64,000 bases of DNA from Acidisoma silvae (lineage in GTDB: Bacteria; Pseudomonadota; Alphaproteobacteria; Acetobacterales; Acetobacteraceae), in assembly GCF_020618775.1 (NCBI RefSeq), contig NZ_JAESVB010000003.1:248001-312000 (forward strand). Direction: 5' to 3'. Below the pieces are notes generated by a model that searched no databases, was not told where the DNA came from, and saw nothing but the letters and a program-made list of their open reading frames with translations. This document shows, in pieces, positions 37,903-47,094 of the stretch (position 1 is the first letter of the stretch; each line of letters starts with the position of its first letter). Made by a program: the position numbers and the translations under genes.

Positions 37903-39423
37903 ATGGACCAGATGGCTCCGAACAGCCTGCTACAGGCTCCGCCTTTCGCAAAGCGTTATGAAAACTTCATCGGCGGCAAATGGGTCGCGCCCGTCGGTGG
38001 CCGCTATTTCGAAAATACATCATCCATCAATGGCCGCGTCGTCTGCGAGGTTCCCCGGTCGGACAAGGACGATATCGAGTTGGCACTCGATGCCGCCCAT
38101 GCCGCGAAGGACGCCTGGGGACGCACCCCGGCCGCCGACCGCGCCCTGATCCTGCTGCGCATCGCGCAGGTGCTGGAAGACAATCTGGACAAGCTGGCTT
38201 TGGCCGAAGCCTGGGACAACGGCAAGCCCATCCGGGAAACGACAGCCGCCGATATTCCGCTCGCCATCGACCATTTCCGCTATTTCGCAAGTTGCGTGCG
38301 GGCCCAGGAAGGGTCGCTGAGCGAAATCGACCATGACACCATCGCCTATCATTTCCATGAACCGCTCGGTGTCGTCGGCCAGATCATTCCCTGGAACTTC
38401 CCTATCCTGATGGCTTGCTGGAAGCTGGCCCCGGCGCTCGCCGCCGGGAACTGCGTGGTTCTGAAGCCGGCCGAACAGACCCCGGCCAGCATCCTTGTGC
38501 TGGCCGAGCTGATCGGCGACCTGCTGCCGCCCGGCGTGCTGAACATCGTGAATGGTTTCGGTCTCGAAGCCGGCAAACCGCTGGCATCCAGCCCGCGCAT
38601 CGCCAAAATCGCCTTCACGGGCGAAACGACGACAGGCCGGCTGATCATGCAGTATGCCAGCCAGAATCTCATTCCGGTGACGCTGGAACTGGGCGGCAAA
38701 TCGCCGAACATCTTCTTCGCCGATGTCGCGAACGAGGATGACGCCTTCTTCGACAAGGCGCTGGAAGGCTTCACCATGTTCGCCTTGAACCAGGGCGAGG
38801 TCTGCACCTGTCCCAGCCGTGCGCTGATCCAGGAATCGGTTTACGACCGCTTCATGGAACGCGCGATCAAGCGGGTGGAGGCGATCCGCCAGGGCAATCC
38901 GCTTGACCCCAGCACGATGATCGGTGCCCAGGCCTCATCGGAACAGCTTGAGAAGATCCTCAGCTATTTCGATATCGGCCGCCAGGAAGGCGCCAAGATC
39001 CTGACGGGTGGTGAGCGCAACGTGCTCGACGGCGACCTGAAGGATGGTTTCTACATCAAACCGACAATCCTTCAGGGCCATAACAAAATGCGGGTCTTCC
39101 AGGAGGAGATTTTCGGACCGGTCGTGTCCGTCACCACCTTCAAGACCGAGGCGGAAGCGCTGGAAATGGCCAATGACACGCTCTACGGCCTCGGCGCCGG
39201 GGTCTGGACCCGCGACGGCAGCCGTGCCTATCGCTTCGGCCGTGGCATTCAGGCCGGCCGCGTCTGGACCAACTGCTATCATGCCTATCCGGCCCATGCC
39301 GCTTTCGGCGGCTACAAACAGTCCGGCATCGGGCGCGAGACGCATAAGATGATGCTGGATCACTACCAGCAGACCAAGAACCTTCTGGTCAGCTATAGCC
39401 CGAAGGCGCTTGGGTTCTTCTGA
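37903..39423 (+). CDS. Aldehyde dehydrogenase, AldB/ExaC type
   Basis: A 506-residue NAD(P)-dependent aldehyde dehydrogenase. [18 protein letters not shown] (cofactor site), [12 protein letters not shown] (catalytic Glu) and [14 protein letters not shown] (nucleophile Cys at about residue 302) are present. The CTCPSR variant after the catalytic cysteine is characteristic of the AldB/ExaC-type acetaldehyde dehydrogenases of alcohol metabolism. It is monocistronic and divergent from rho; a direct repeat lies in the upstream region. Confidence 0.93.
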   Translation: MDQMAPNSLLQAPPFAKRYENFIGGKWVAPVGGRYFENTSSINGRVVCEVPRSDKDDIELALDAAHAAKDAWGRTPAADRALILLRIAQVLEDNLDKLALAEAWDNGKPIRETTAADIPLAIDHFRYFASCVRAQEGSLSEIDHDTIAYHFHEPLGVVGQIIPWNFPILMACWKLAPALAAGNCVVLKPAEQTPASILVLAELIGDLLPPGVLNIVNGFGLEAGKPLASSPRIAKIAFTGETTTGRLIMQYASQNLIPVTLELGGKSPNIFFADVANEDDAFFDKALEGFTMFALNQGEVCTCPSRALIQESVYDRFMERAIKRVEAIRQGNPLDPSTMIGAQASSEQLEKILSYFDIGRQEGAKILTGGERNVLDGDLKDGFYIKPTILQGHNKMRVFQEEIFGPVVSVTTFKTEAEALEMANDTLYGLGAGVWTRDGSRAYRFGRGIQAGRVWTNCYHAYPAHAAFGGYKQSGIGRETHKMMLDHYQQTKNLLVSYSPKALGFF

Positions 39424-39445
39424 TAGGGGTATCCCACCGCAGCAG

Positions 39446-39551
39446 GTAGGTCCCCGGCACAAGCCGAGGGCGGCCCCGCCCGGGGATGACGGGTTTAAGA
39501 TTCGACGTCCTGCCTGTCACCCGCGGACTTGTTCCGCGGGTGACAGGCAGG
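39446..39551. repeat. Intergenic palindromic repeats (locus C), including a 19-bp perfect palindrome
   Basis: A unit of the same family as at 4.5 and 34.7 kb (gtaggtccccggcacaag...ggggatgac, 39446-39490) is followed by a perfect hairpin whose 19-bp arms lie at 39509-39527 and 39533-39551 around a CTTGT loop. It sits between two convergent genes, has no T run and may still end transcription. Confidence 0.7.
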
Positions 39552-39565
39552 GTGAGGCGACCGCC

Positions 39566-40009
39566 TCAGAACGGCTTCACAATGACCATGATGACGATGA
39601 TGATCATCAGAACCGTCGGCACCTCATTGGCGATACGATAGAATTTCTCAGGCCGCTTATTGCGGTCGTTCAGGAAATCCTTGCGCCATTTTGATTGCGC
39701 ACCGTGAAAACCGGTGAGTGCGAGAACCGAGACCAGCTTCACATACCACCAGCCGGTGCTCCAGACGACAACGCCCGGCGTCGCCAGCAGGATAATGCCG
39801 AAGATCCAGGTCGCGATCATGGCCGGGTTCATGATCTGCTTCAGCAGCCGCCGCTCCATGATCTTGAAGCGCTCGCTTTCCGTAGAGCCCACCGGCACCT
39901 GACAGTGATAGACATAGAGGCGCGGCAGATAGAAGGTCGCGGCCATCCAGGCGACCATGCTGATAACGTGGAAGGCCTTGATCCACGGATAGAGGCTGAT
40001 CAGCAGCAT
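39566..40009 (-). CDS. hemJ: Protoporphyrinogen oxidase HemJ
   Basis: A 147-residue membrane protein of the HemJ (UPF0093) family, the non-HemY/HemG oxidase used by many alphaproteobacteria. His14 in IKAFHVISMVAWMA and Lys91 in WYVKLVS match the conserved His and Lys of the family, and YLPRLYVYH is a typical block. Four hydrophobic helices are visible. It overlaps the HAD gene by 1 bp and ends the hemE-hemH-HAD-hemJ unit. Confidence 0.93.
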   Translation of the reverse strand: MLLISLYPWIKAFHVISMVAWMAATFYLPRLYVYHCQVPVGSTESERFKIMERRLLKQIMNPAMIATWIFGIILLATPGVVVWSTGWWYVKLVSVLALTGFHGAQSKWRKDFLNDRNKRPEKFYRIANEVPTVLMIIIVIMVIVKPF

Positions 40010-40719
40010 CAGACGGAGACCTTCGCCAGTCCAAGCAAAGCCGGCAATTGCGCCATGTCCTTGAAAATCCCAGCACCTTCCACGACCAGTTCCTGACCGG
40101 GGGCATGCGGCGAAAAGCCGAGGCAGGTCATGCCGGCCAAGCGGGCGGCGCGCGAACCGGGTACCGAATCCTCGATCACCACGCAGCGCTCCGGCGGCAC
40201 GCCGCCGGCTTCGGCCGCGGCCAGAAACAGATGCGGATCAGGCTTGCCGTTCAGGCCGATCCTGATCATGTCCTCGGCGCTGTGCTGACGGTCACCGACC
40301 AGATGCGCCATGCCCGTGCGGCCGAATTTGACCGCCATCTCGGCATGGCTGGAATTGGAGGCCACGCGCCACTTCATGCCGGCCTCGGTCAGTTGCTCCA
40401 GCGCCTCGGCGGCGCCGGGAATAGCACCGACCTCGTCACCCAGAGCCTTGACCATGGCGGCCGAGAAAGTCGCCCCGAAATCTGCCGGCACCGGGCGGCC
40501 GATCACCGCTTCCGTGCGCCGGATAATGTCCTTCAGCGAAGTGCCCATGAAGGTGTGCATGCAGTCCTCGGCGGTGATCATCCAGCCGAGATCATTCAGC
40601 TGCCGCGACAGCACAACGGCGGCCAGGCCTTCACTGTCGATCAGAACACCGTCACAGTCGAAAATGACCAGGTCGATCGGTTGATCGCGCCGGGCGAGAA
40701 CTTCAGAAGCCGTCAGCAT
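40009..40719 (-). CDS. HAD-superfamily phosphatase, beta-phosphoglucomutase-like
   Basis: A 236-residue HAD hydrolase with the nucleophile motif VIFDCDGVLIDSEG (Asp21/Asp23), a helical cap, the SNSSHAEM motif II and the VVIEDSVPGSRAA motif IV. The cap type fits phosphatases of phosphoglycolate or sugar phosphates; the substrate is unknown. It overlaps hemH by 7 bp and hemJ by 1 bp, so it is co-translated with heme genes. Confidence 0.85.
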   Translation of the reverse strand: MLTASEVLARRDQPIDLVIFDCDGVLIDSEGLAAVVLSRQLNDLGWMITAEDCMHTFMGTSLKDIIRRTEAVIGRPVPADFGATFSAAMVKALGDEVGAIPGAAEALEQLTEAGMKWRVASNSSHAEMAVKFGRTGMAHLVGDRQHSAEDMIRIGLNGKPDPHLFLAAAEAGGVPPERCVVIEDSVPGSRAARLAGMTCLGFSPHAPGQELVVEGAGIFKDMAQLPALLGLAKVSV

Positions 40720-41846
40720 GCGGGTATCGCCATCCTTGAGGTCGTGTCATGCCCGGCCTGGGCGAAAGGGCAGTTGCCATGTGGCGTCGGGCAAATACGG
40801 CCACCGGCCGTGCTACAGAGGCCTGGGCCCCTAGACTGCGCATGGCGGGCGACACCCGCCAGGGCCGCGATGAACCCAGGATCGTCATTCTGCACCGGCG
40901 CCCGGAAATAGCCCGGCACCCCGTGCTTCTCCGCCAGATCGCGATATTCCATATCAAGCTCGACCAGCGTCTCTGAATGATCGGAGACGAAGGCGACGGG
41001 CACCACGACCAGCGCCACCCCGTCCCGTCCCGCTTCCATCACCGCATCATCCGTGCTGGGCGCCAGCCATTGCTGCGGCGTGGCGCGGGATTGGTAGCAG
41101 ACAAGACTGTCGATCGCAGGATCGGTGAGGTATCGCCGCAGACCGGCCACATAGGCTTCGATCTGGAACTGATAGGGATCGCCACGGTCGACGATGACCT
41201 GGGGCAGCCCATGGGCCGAAAATAGCACTCTGAGGGGCGTGCCGGGGGGCAGGGCGGCTTTTGCGGCGTCGATGGTCCCTTGCGCCAGCGCCGCCGCATT
41301 GGCCAGCACAGCCTCATCCTCGAACCAGCAGCAGAGGGTCGTGGTTTTGACGGCGAGGCCCGCCTTGGCGGCGGCCTCCCGCCACGCCACCAGAGAACTA
41401 CCTGTGGTTGTGCTGGAATACTGCGCATAGAGCGGCAGGAGAAGAATTTCCTCCGGCTGCCATGCCTTGACCGCTGCGACCGCCGCCTCGCTGAACGGAT
41501 GCCAATAGCGCATGGCGATGAAGCATTTGGCGTCCCAATCCTGCTTAAGGTCCGCTTCAAGCGCGCTTGCCTGTCGTTCTGTCAAAGGCAGAAGCGGGGA
41601 TCCGCCCCCCATCAGCCGATAATTCTCCTGGGCCGCCGGCACGCGCTTATGCGCGATATAGCGCGCCAGAAAAGGGCGGATGAAAGGCGGCACCCGCAAA
41701 ATCGCAGGATCCGTGAAGAGGTTCATCAGGAAGGGACGAACCGCGTCCTGATTGTCCGGGCCGCCGAGATTGAACAGGACGACCGCAACCCGCGGCCGAG
41801 CCGGTTTTACCGATGCATCGGCCTGGCGGGTTGAAATCTGATCCAC
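40713..41846 (-). CDS. hemH: Ferrochelatase HemH
   Basis: Inserts Fe2+ into protoporphyrin IX. VVLFNLGGPDNQDAV, LFSAHGLPQV (metal-site His) and VAFVSDHSETLVELDMEY (catalytic Glu) are intact. The C-terminus carries four cysteines (CSTAGGRIC, NCPF and a terminal Cys), which could hold the [2Fe-2S] cluster known from Caulobacter-type ferrochelatases. The GTG start at 41846 directly abuts the hemE stop. Confidence 0.95.
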   Translation of the reverse strand: MDQISTRQADASVKPARPRVAVVLFNLGGPDNQDAVRPFLMNLFTDPAILRVPPFIRPFLARYIAHKRVPAAQENYRLMGGGSPLLPLTERQASALEADLKQDWDAKCFIAMRYWHPFSEAAVAAVKAWQPEEILLLPLYAQYSSTTTGSSLVAWREAAAKAGLAVKTTTLCCWFEDEAVLANAAALAQGTIDAAKAALPPGTPLRVLFSAHGLPQVIVDRGDPYQFQIEAYVAGLRRYLTDPAIDSLVCYQSRATPQQWLAPSTDDAVMEAGRDGVALVVVPVAFVSDHSETLVELDMEYRDLAEKHGVPGYFRAPVQNDDPGFIAALAGVARHAQSRGPGLCSTAGGRICPTPHGNCPFAQAGHDTTSRMAIPAC

Positions 41847-42878
41847 TCACTGACCTCGAACGAAATCGACCAGGTGCGCCACATGATCGGGGGGTGTCGG
41901 CGGCATCACGCCATGGCCGAGATTGAAGACGAAGGGGCGACCCTTCATGGCATCCAGGATAGCACGCGCTTCCTGTTCCATCACCTCTCCCCCGCTTAGA
42001 AGAGCAAAGGGATCAAGGTTGCCCTGCAGCCCTACCGTCGAAGGCACCAACTGCCTGACGAGATTGAGGTCTGCCGCCGTATCGACGCCCATGGTGCTGA
42101 CCCCTGTCTTTTCCGCATAGGCTGCCGCCATGGTGCCGGCGAGGCGCGGAAAGCCCACGATCGGGATATCGGGGTGATGCTGACGGATAGCGGCCACGAT
42201 GCGCGCTGTCGGCTGGATGACATGTTTCTCGAAGCTGGTCGGCGACAGCAAACCGGCCCAGCTGTCGAACAGCATCACCGCTTCCGCTCCGGCTGCGATC
42301 TGAGCCAGCAGGTAGGTGATGCTGGCCTGGGTGATCCGGTCAATCAGCCCATCGAACAGAGCGGGATCTTGGGCGGCCATTTTACGCGTCTCGGCAAAAT
42401 CCTTCGAACCGCCCCCTTCGACCATGTAGCAGGCCACCGTGAAGGGCGCGCCGACGAAGCCGATCAGCGCGGTGTCGGGATGCTCGGCCGCAAGCCTGGC
42501 GCGGGTCAGCCGGATGGTTTCCAGGACCGGCGTTACCTTTTCCAGGAATCCTTGAACCTGCAGGTTTTGCAATTCATCCACAGTCCGGAGTGGCGGCAGG
42601 CGTGGGCCATGGCCTTCATCAAAACGTAGCTCCCGTCCCAGAGCCCAGGGCAGGATCAGGATGTCGCTGAAGAGGATCGCGCCATCCATGCCGAAGCGGC
42701 GGATAGGCTGCAAGGTCGCCTCGGAAGCCCGTGTCGGATCCAGACAAAAACTAACAAAATCAGTAGTTTGAGAACGAAGTTCCCGATACTCCGGGAGGTA
42801 TCTTCCAGCCTGCCGCATCAGCCAAATGGGCGGTGGCCAGACGGTTTTCCCCAGAAATGCGTCCAAAAGTCTTTTCAC
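41847..42878 (-). CDS. hemE: Uroporphyrinogen decarboxylase HemE
   Basis: Decarboxylates uroporphyrinogen III to coproporphyrinogen III. The signature PIWLMRQAGRYLPEYRELR, ILFSDILILPWALG and GFVGAPFTVACYMVEG are present. I place the start at GTG 42878, which has GGGGA five bases upstream; a TTG at 42890 adds four residues. The RBS itself lies in a DnaA-box-like TTATCCCCA. In alphaproteobacteria such as Caulobacter this gene borders oriC. Confidence 0.96.
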   Translation of the reverse strand: MKRLLDAFLGKTVWPPPIWLMRQAGRYLPEYRELRSQTTDFVSFCLDPTRASEATLQPIRRFGMDGAILFSDILILPWALGRELRFDEGHGPRLPPLRTVDELQNLQVQGFLEKVTPVLETIRLTRARLAAEHPDTALIGFVGAPFTVACYMVEGGGSKDFAETRKMAAQDPALFDGLIDRITQASITYLLAQIAAGAEAVMLFDSWAGLLSPTSFEKHVIQPTARIVAAIRQHHPDIPIVGFPRLAGTMAAAYAEKTGVSTMGVDTAADLNLVRQLVPSTVGLQGNLDPFALLSGGEVMEQEARAILDAMKGRPFVFNLGHGVMPPTPPDHVAHLVDFVRGQ

Positions 42879-43186
42879 GGTTATCCCCAAAGAAGGTCGG
42901 TCTCCCTACTAACTCAGAATAGAATTTTAAGTAGGTGGGGGTAGTAGATGGGGTGTGGAAAAGCGGGGTACCCGGTCGGCCCAGTTTTTCTCCCCAGAGT
43001 TTTCCACAGGCTTGAGAGGGATTAGCGCGCTGTTTTTTCTCAAGACTCTGTGACCGCCCCGTTACAGCCCGGTTAGGGCCGTACACATCTTCACATGTAC
43101 GCTGGAATTGCAGGCTGTCCCCGCATGGCGCGCCGCCCAGCCGAAGCGCTCTCCCTTATCCCCACTTATCCCGTTATGATCCCGAG
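42879..43186. other. oriC: Chromosomal replication origin (oriC)
   Basis: A 308-bp gap between divergent hemE and ppsR, the classic oriC place of Caulobacter (Cori) and Rickettsia. It contains DnaA-box-like 9-mers: TTATCCCCA at 42881-42889 and 43156-43164, TTATCCCGT at 43166-43174, TTTTCCACA at 43000-43008, and its complement TGTGGAAAA at 42954-42962. TCCCCA (the Caulobacter W-box) occurs at 42884, 42991 and 43159 here and at 42848 inside hemE. AT-rich patches lie at 42911-42932 and 43031-43041. Flanking genes are transcribed outward, away from the origin on both sides. Confidence 0.85.
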
Positions 43187-44068
43187 ATGTCCACGCACAG
43201 ATTGAACCTCCATCTGGTCTCGGATGCGACCGGCGAGACGCTCAACGCTATCGCCCGCGCGACCACCGTTCAGTTCGAGCATCTGGCCATCGTGCCCCAT
43301 CGCTGGAGCCTGATCCGGACGCGGTTTCAGCTGCATCGGGTGCTGGACGGATTGCAGGCCGAGCCCGGTCCGGTGCTGTCCAGCCTGGTCGATCGCGCGC
43401 TGCGCAGCGAGCTGGATATGGCCTGCGACCGCTTGGGCGTGCCGATCGTGCACGTGCTGGATCAGGTCATGACGATGCTGCAGGACCATCTGGGCGAGCA
43501 GGCCTCTGCCCGGCCGGGGCGACAGTATATACTGGATGCCGATTATTTCCGGCGGATCGACGCCATTCATTATGTTCTGGCGCATGATGACGGGCAGGCT
43601 CAGGCCGGGATTGCAGAGGCCGATATCATTCTGGTCGGCGTCTCGCGCTCGTCCAAAACCCCGACCTCCTTCTATCTGGCCAATCGCGGCATCAAGGCGG
43701 GCAATATTCCACTGGTGCCGGGCATCGCGCTGTCTGATGCGCTGGATAATCCGCGCTGCCCTGTCGTGGGGCTGACGCTGGATCCGCAATCGCTGATCGA
43801 TATCCGCCGTCATCGCCTGCGGATGCTGGGCACGCATCAAGCGATAGGCCAGGCGCCGGATCGGGGCGATTACACCGACCTGGAGGCCGTCACGGCCGAA
43901 CTGCTATGGGCCAAGCGGCTTTGCACCAGCCGCGGCTGGCCGGTGATCGATGTCAGCCGCCGGTCCATCGAGGAGACGGCGGCGACGATCATTCAACTGA
44001 TGGAATCCTGGACCGAACGCCGGCTGAAGGCAGAGGCTGAACGCCGATCCGGCACGATTACACCTTGA
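43187..44068 (+). CDS. ppsR: Pyruvate, water/phosphate dikinase regulatory protein (DUF299)
   Basis: A 293-residue bifunctional kinase/pyrophosphorylase that inactivates PEP synthase or PPDK by ADP-dependent phosphorylation. [18 protein letters not shown] opens the family, and [18 protein letters not shown] is the P-loop region. DUF299 is the gene flanking oriC in Caulobacter and Rickettsia, so its position here supports the origin call. Which target (PpsA or PpdK) it controls is not visible. Confidence 0.94.
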   Translation: MSTHRLNLHLVSDATGETLNAIARATTVQFEHLAIVPHRWSLIRTRFQLHRVLDGLQAEPGPVLSSLVDRALRSELDMACDRLGVPIVHVLDQVMTMLQDHLGEQASARPGRQYILDADYFRRIDAIHYVLAHDDGQAQAGIAEADIILVGVSRSSKTPTSFYLANRGIKAGNIPLVPGIALSDALDNPRCPVVGLTLDPQSLIDIRRHRLRMLGTHQAIGQAPDRGDYTDLEAVTAELLWAKRLCTSRGWPVIDVSRRSIEETAATIIQLMESWTERRLKAEAERRSGTITP

Positions 44069-44157
44069 GTTTATCACCTTTGCCGCGCCAGATGGCATAA
44101 GGCCAAAACCAAACTTCCATAGTATGAGCCCATCATTGGCCTTTACACGGACCGACC

Positions 44158-44601
44158 ATGCTATCCAGCCGCGCTAAATATGCCCTCCGTGCCATTTTGA
44201 TCCTTGTGGAGGAGGCTGAGGCTGATCACTGGACCAGTGCGCAGACCATTGCCGAGCGCAGCGACACACCCAGGAAATTCCTTGAAGCAATCCTGGTGCA
44301 GCTGCGCGACCAAGGTTTCATTCAAAGCCGCCGGGGCCCGGTCGGCGGCCATAAGCTGCTAATGCCGGCCAGCCAGATATCGGTTGCCGATGTCATGCGG
44401 ATCATCGATGGGCCCATCGCGCTGACACCTTGCGCCAGCAAGACCCGCTTCGGTGTCTGCAAGGATTGCAAGGATATCGAGACCTGCCAGCTGACCGACC
44501 TCATGAAACGGGTGCGCGATGCGGCGGCCGCGGTTCTGGAGGGCTGCACCATCGCCGATCTGGCTAAGGTGCCGCAGGCGGGAGCGATGCTTTCTCTTTG
44601 A
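44158..44601 (+). CDS. Rrf2-family transcriptional regulator with cysteine cluster
   Basis: A 147-residue winged-helix regulator: MLSSRAKYALRAILILVEE, GFIQSRRGPVGGHKLLMPA (wing) and four cysteines at 92, 101, 104 and 110 (ALTPCASKTRFGVCKDC...C), a set that could ligate an Fe-S cluster as in IscR/NsrR/RirA or act as redox thiols. The adjacent flavoprotein gene and a palindrome between them suggest local control. The signal sensed cannot be told. Confidence 0.87.
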   Translation: MLSSRAKYALRAILILVEEAEADHWTSAQTIAERSDTPRKFLEAILVQLRDQGFIQSRRGPVGGHKLLMPASQISVADVMRIIDGPIALTPCASKTRFGVCKDCKDIETCQLTDLMKRVRDAAAAVLEGCTIADLAKVPQAGAMLSL

Positions 44602-44617
44602 CCGCCCTGATGGAGGG

Positions 44618-44646
44618 CTATTTTCTACTTGACCAATAGGAAATAG
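44618..44646. promoter_or_regulatory. Candidate Rrf2 operator between the regulator and the flavoprotein gene
   Basis: An inverted repeat CTATTTTCTA (44618-44627) / TAGGAAATAG (44637-44646), 9 of 10 pairs, with a 9-bp centre. It is AT-rich relative to its surroundings and lies between the Rrf2 gene and ATG 44800. Confidence 0.4.
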
Positions 44647-44799
44647 ATGCTGGCATAATGGGGCATGAAAGCGCATGCTATTTTCGAGCTTGCGCCGATC
44701 TGGCTGCGTGTCATCTGCTGTTGGCCTACCACCATCGGGCCGTGACGTTTGTCGCAAAGATTGCAGTCCGCGAAACGGTCTTTTCGGAAGGGAGACAGG

Positions 44800-46233
44800 A
44801 TGACCCAACAGACCATCGCCATTGTCGGCGCGGGCTTCAGTGGCACCCTGCTGGCGCTGCATTTGATGCGGCAATGCTCACCCGAGACCCGCATCGTCCT
44901 GATCGAGCGCAACCAGCATTTCGGGCGCGGCGCCGCCTATTCCACTGGCAATTCCTCGCATCTTCTGAATGTCCCGGCTGCCAAGATGAGCGCCTTCCAG
45001 GCGCGGCCCTCCGATTTCCTGGACTGGCTGAAAGCCTGTCCGCCCGAACTGCTGGACGGCCTGCAACCGCTGCCCACGACCTTCGTTCCCCGCGCGATTT
45101 TTGGCCGCTATATCAGCGATCTTCTTGAAAACGAGATGAAGTCCACCCTTCATTGCGGACAGCTTGAATTGCTGCGGGCCGATGTCACTGATATCGCACC
45201 CGGATCGGGCGGCATGGTGGTGACGCTCGGCAATGGCGAAGCCCTGCCGGTCGACCGCGCGGTGCTGGCGGTGGGTAATTTCCCGCCCTCGCCGCCGCCC
45301 GTCGCCGATGCGAGTTTCTATGATACCGAGCATTATCGCCCTGACCCCTGGGCGCCTGACCTGCTCGATAATCTGGACCCGGAAGCCCCGCTGCTGCTGA
45401 TCGGCACCGGTCTGACGACCGTCGATACCGTCGTCTCGCTGCTCGACCGCGCCCATCGCGGCCCGATCGTCGCTTTGTCCCGCCGTGGATTGCTGCCGCA
45501 GAATCATCTTCTGGGCCCGGTCAAAACGGCGCTGCCGGAAACCGAGGAATTTCCGACGCGGCTCAGCAATCTCGCGCGTTTTCTGCGGGATCGCAGCGGC
45601 CAGGCACGGGAGGCCGGCGGATCCTGGCAGGCGGTGATCGACGAATTGCGGCCGATGACGACGGAAATCTGGCAGGCCATGCCGCATGAGGACCGTCTGC
45701 GCTTCCTGCGTCATCTGCGTCCCTGGTGGGATACGCATCGCCATCGCATTTCCGGCCCGGTCGCGGCGCGCATCGCGGAGGCTCGCCGCACTGGCCAGTT
45801 GCGCATTCAGGCCGGACGCATCCGGGGTTACAGCGTGACGCCGGACGGGGTGGAAGTGACCTATCGGCCGCGCTTCAAGGACGAGCTGGACAGCTTGACC
45901 GTCGGACGCGTGATCAACTGTTCCGGGCCGGAAAGCGATTTCGGCCGCATTCGTGACCCGCTGGTCCGCCGCATGCTGGATCAGGGGATGGTGCGGCCGG
46001 ATGCGCTGTCGTTGGGTCTTGATATTACCCGGACCTGCGCGCTGCTGGGCCGCGACGGCGGCATTTCCCGTCGCTTGTTCGCCATCGGCCCTGTCACCAA
46101 GGGCGCCTTCTGGGAAATGACGGCGGTGCCCGATATCCGCCAGCAGGCTGAATTCCTGGCCGGGCAATTGGCAGCACTGGTCAAGCCGCCTGCGGTGGCG
46201 GCCCAATCATCGGACGTATCCTGGTCGATCTGA
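44800..46233 (+). CDS. FAD/NAD(P)-binding protein, YdhS-like
   Basis: A 477-residue flavoprotein of the FAD-NAD(P)-binding family (E. coli YdhS, pfam NAD_binding_9). MTQQTIAIVGAGFSGTLLAL is the FAD Rossmann motif, GRGAAYSTGNSSHLLNVPA is characteristic of the family, and LLIGTGLTTVDTVVSLLDRA is a second dinucleotide-binding site. The ATG at 44800 has GGAAGGGAG upstream. Its substrate is unknown; the upstream Rrf2 gene suggests redox or sulfur/iron-linked control. Confidence 0.8.
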   Translation: MTQQTIAIVGAGFSGTLLALHLMRQCSPETRIVLIERNQHFGRGAAYSTGNSSHLLNVPAAKMSAFQARPSDFLDWLKACPPELLDGLQPLPTTFVPRAIFGRYISDLLENEMKSTLHCGQLELLRADVTDIAPGSGGMVVTLGNGEALPVDRAVLAVGNFPPSPPPVADASFYDTEHYRPDPWAPDLLDNLDPEAPLLLIGTGLTTVDTVVSLLDRAHRGPIVALSRRGLLPQNHLLGPVKTALPETEEFPTRLSNLARFLRDRSGQAREAGGSWQAVIDELRPMTTEIWQAMPHEDRLRFLRHLRPWWDTHRHRISGPVAARIAEARRTGQLRIQAGRIRGYSVTPDGVEVTYRPRFKDELDSLTVGRVINCSGPESDFGRIRDPLVRRMLDQGMVRPDALSLGLDITRTCALLGRDGGISRRLFAIGPVTKGAFWEMTAVPDIRQQAEFLAGQLAALVKPPAVAAQSSDVSWSI

Positions 46234-46308
46234 CGGCCGGCCGCTTGCGCTCAGGCGCGGATCGCGGCTTCCTGAGTCTTGCATTGAGATTGGGCAAGGA
46301 CGGGCAAG

Positions 46309-47094
46309 ATGGCGCATCTGGGATTTGTGGGTACGGGCACATTGGCGGACGCGGTGATCCGCGGGCTGCAAACGACAGCCGCCGCCGAACATACTTACCA
46401 TCTCTCGCCACGGTCTGAGGGCCGGTCGAAGGCTCTGGCCGCCGACTTTCCGCAGAATACGGTGCGGGAAGAGAGCAATGAGGCCGTCGTCGAGAAAAGC
46501 GACATCGTTCTCATCGGTGTGCTGCCCAAGCAGATTTCCGATCTGGGCCGGCTGCCGTTCCGGGCCGATCAGATCATCGTCAGCTTTCTGGCCGGCGTCC
46601 CGGTGGATGTGCTGTTGCAGCAGGTCGCGCCCGCTACCCGCGTCGTGCGCATGATCCCGCTGCCCGGCGTCGAGTTCTGCAAAGGGCCGATCCTGATGAC
46701 GCCGTCCGACGCCTCGGTTGAGGAACTGTTCGGTGGCGTCGGCGAACTCGTGATTCCTGCGCGGGAATCGGACCTCGATACGATAAGCATGGCGACGGGC
46801 CTCATGTCCGCCACCTTCCAGTTGCAAAATACGGTGATCGACTGGATGAAAAGCCGGAATATCGCTGACGGTGTCGCGACGCCTTTCGTGCGCTCGCTCT
46901 ATTCCGGCCTCGCTGAACTGGCGCTCGCCGCCGAACGGCAGGGCCACGGCCTGCCGCCGCAGAATTATGAGACGCCCGGCGGGTTGAACGAGACGGTGCG
47001 CGCCTATTTCAACCGCACCGGCTGGTTCGATGAGATGACAAAGGCGCTGGACGTGGTCGAAGCCCATCGCCGTACGTTGATGAAGAAAAGCTAA
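46309..47094 (+). CDS. Pyrroline-5-carboxylate reductase-like NAD(P)-binding protein
   Basis: A 261-residue two-domain reductase-like protein. MAHLGFVGTGTLADAVIRGL is the NAD(P)-binding motif and AGVPVDVLLQQV lies in the ProC-like region; however the substrate-site PGGTT motif of ProC is replaced by TPGGLNETVRAYF. It is therefore a ProC paralogue rather than proline synthesis proper. It converges with the alcohol dehydrogenase gene, with a 4-bp overlap. Confidence 0.78.
   Translation: MAHLGFVGTGTLADAVIRGLQTTAAAEHTYHLSPRSEGRSKALAADFPQNTVREESNEAVVEKSDIVLIGVLPKQISDLGRLPFRADQIIVSFLAGVPVDVLLQQVAPATRVVRMIPLPGVEFCKGPILMTPSDASVEELFGGVGELVIPARESDLDTISMATGLMSATFQLQNTVIDWMKSRNIADGVATPFVRSLYSGLAELALAAERQGHGLPPQNYETPGGLNETVRAYFNRTGWFDEMTKALDVVEAHRRTLMKKS

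Noticed and set aside
42879-43186. CtrA binding sites in oriC
   Set aside because: Only a single TTAA (42927-42930) is present and no second half at N7, so no CtrA box is claimed.
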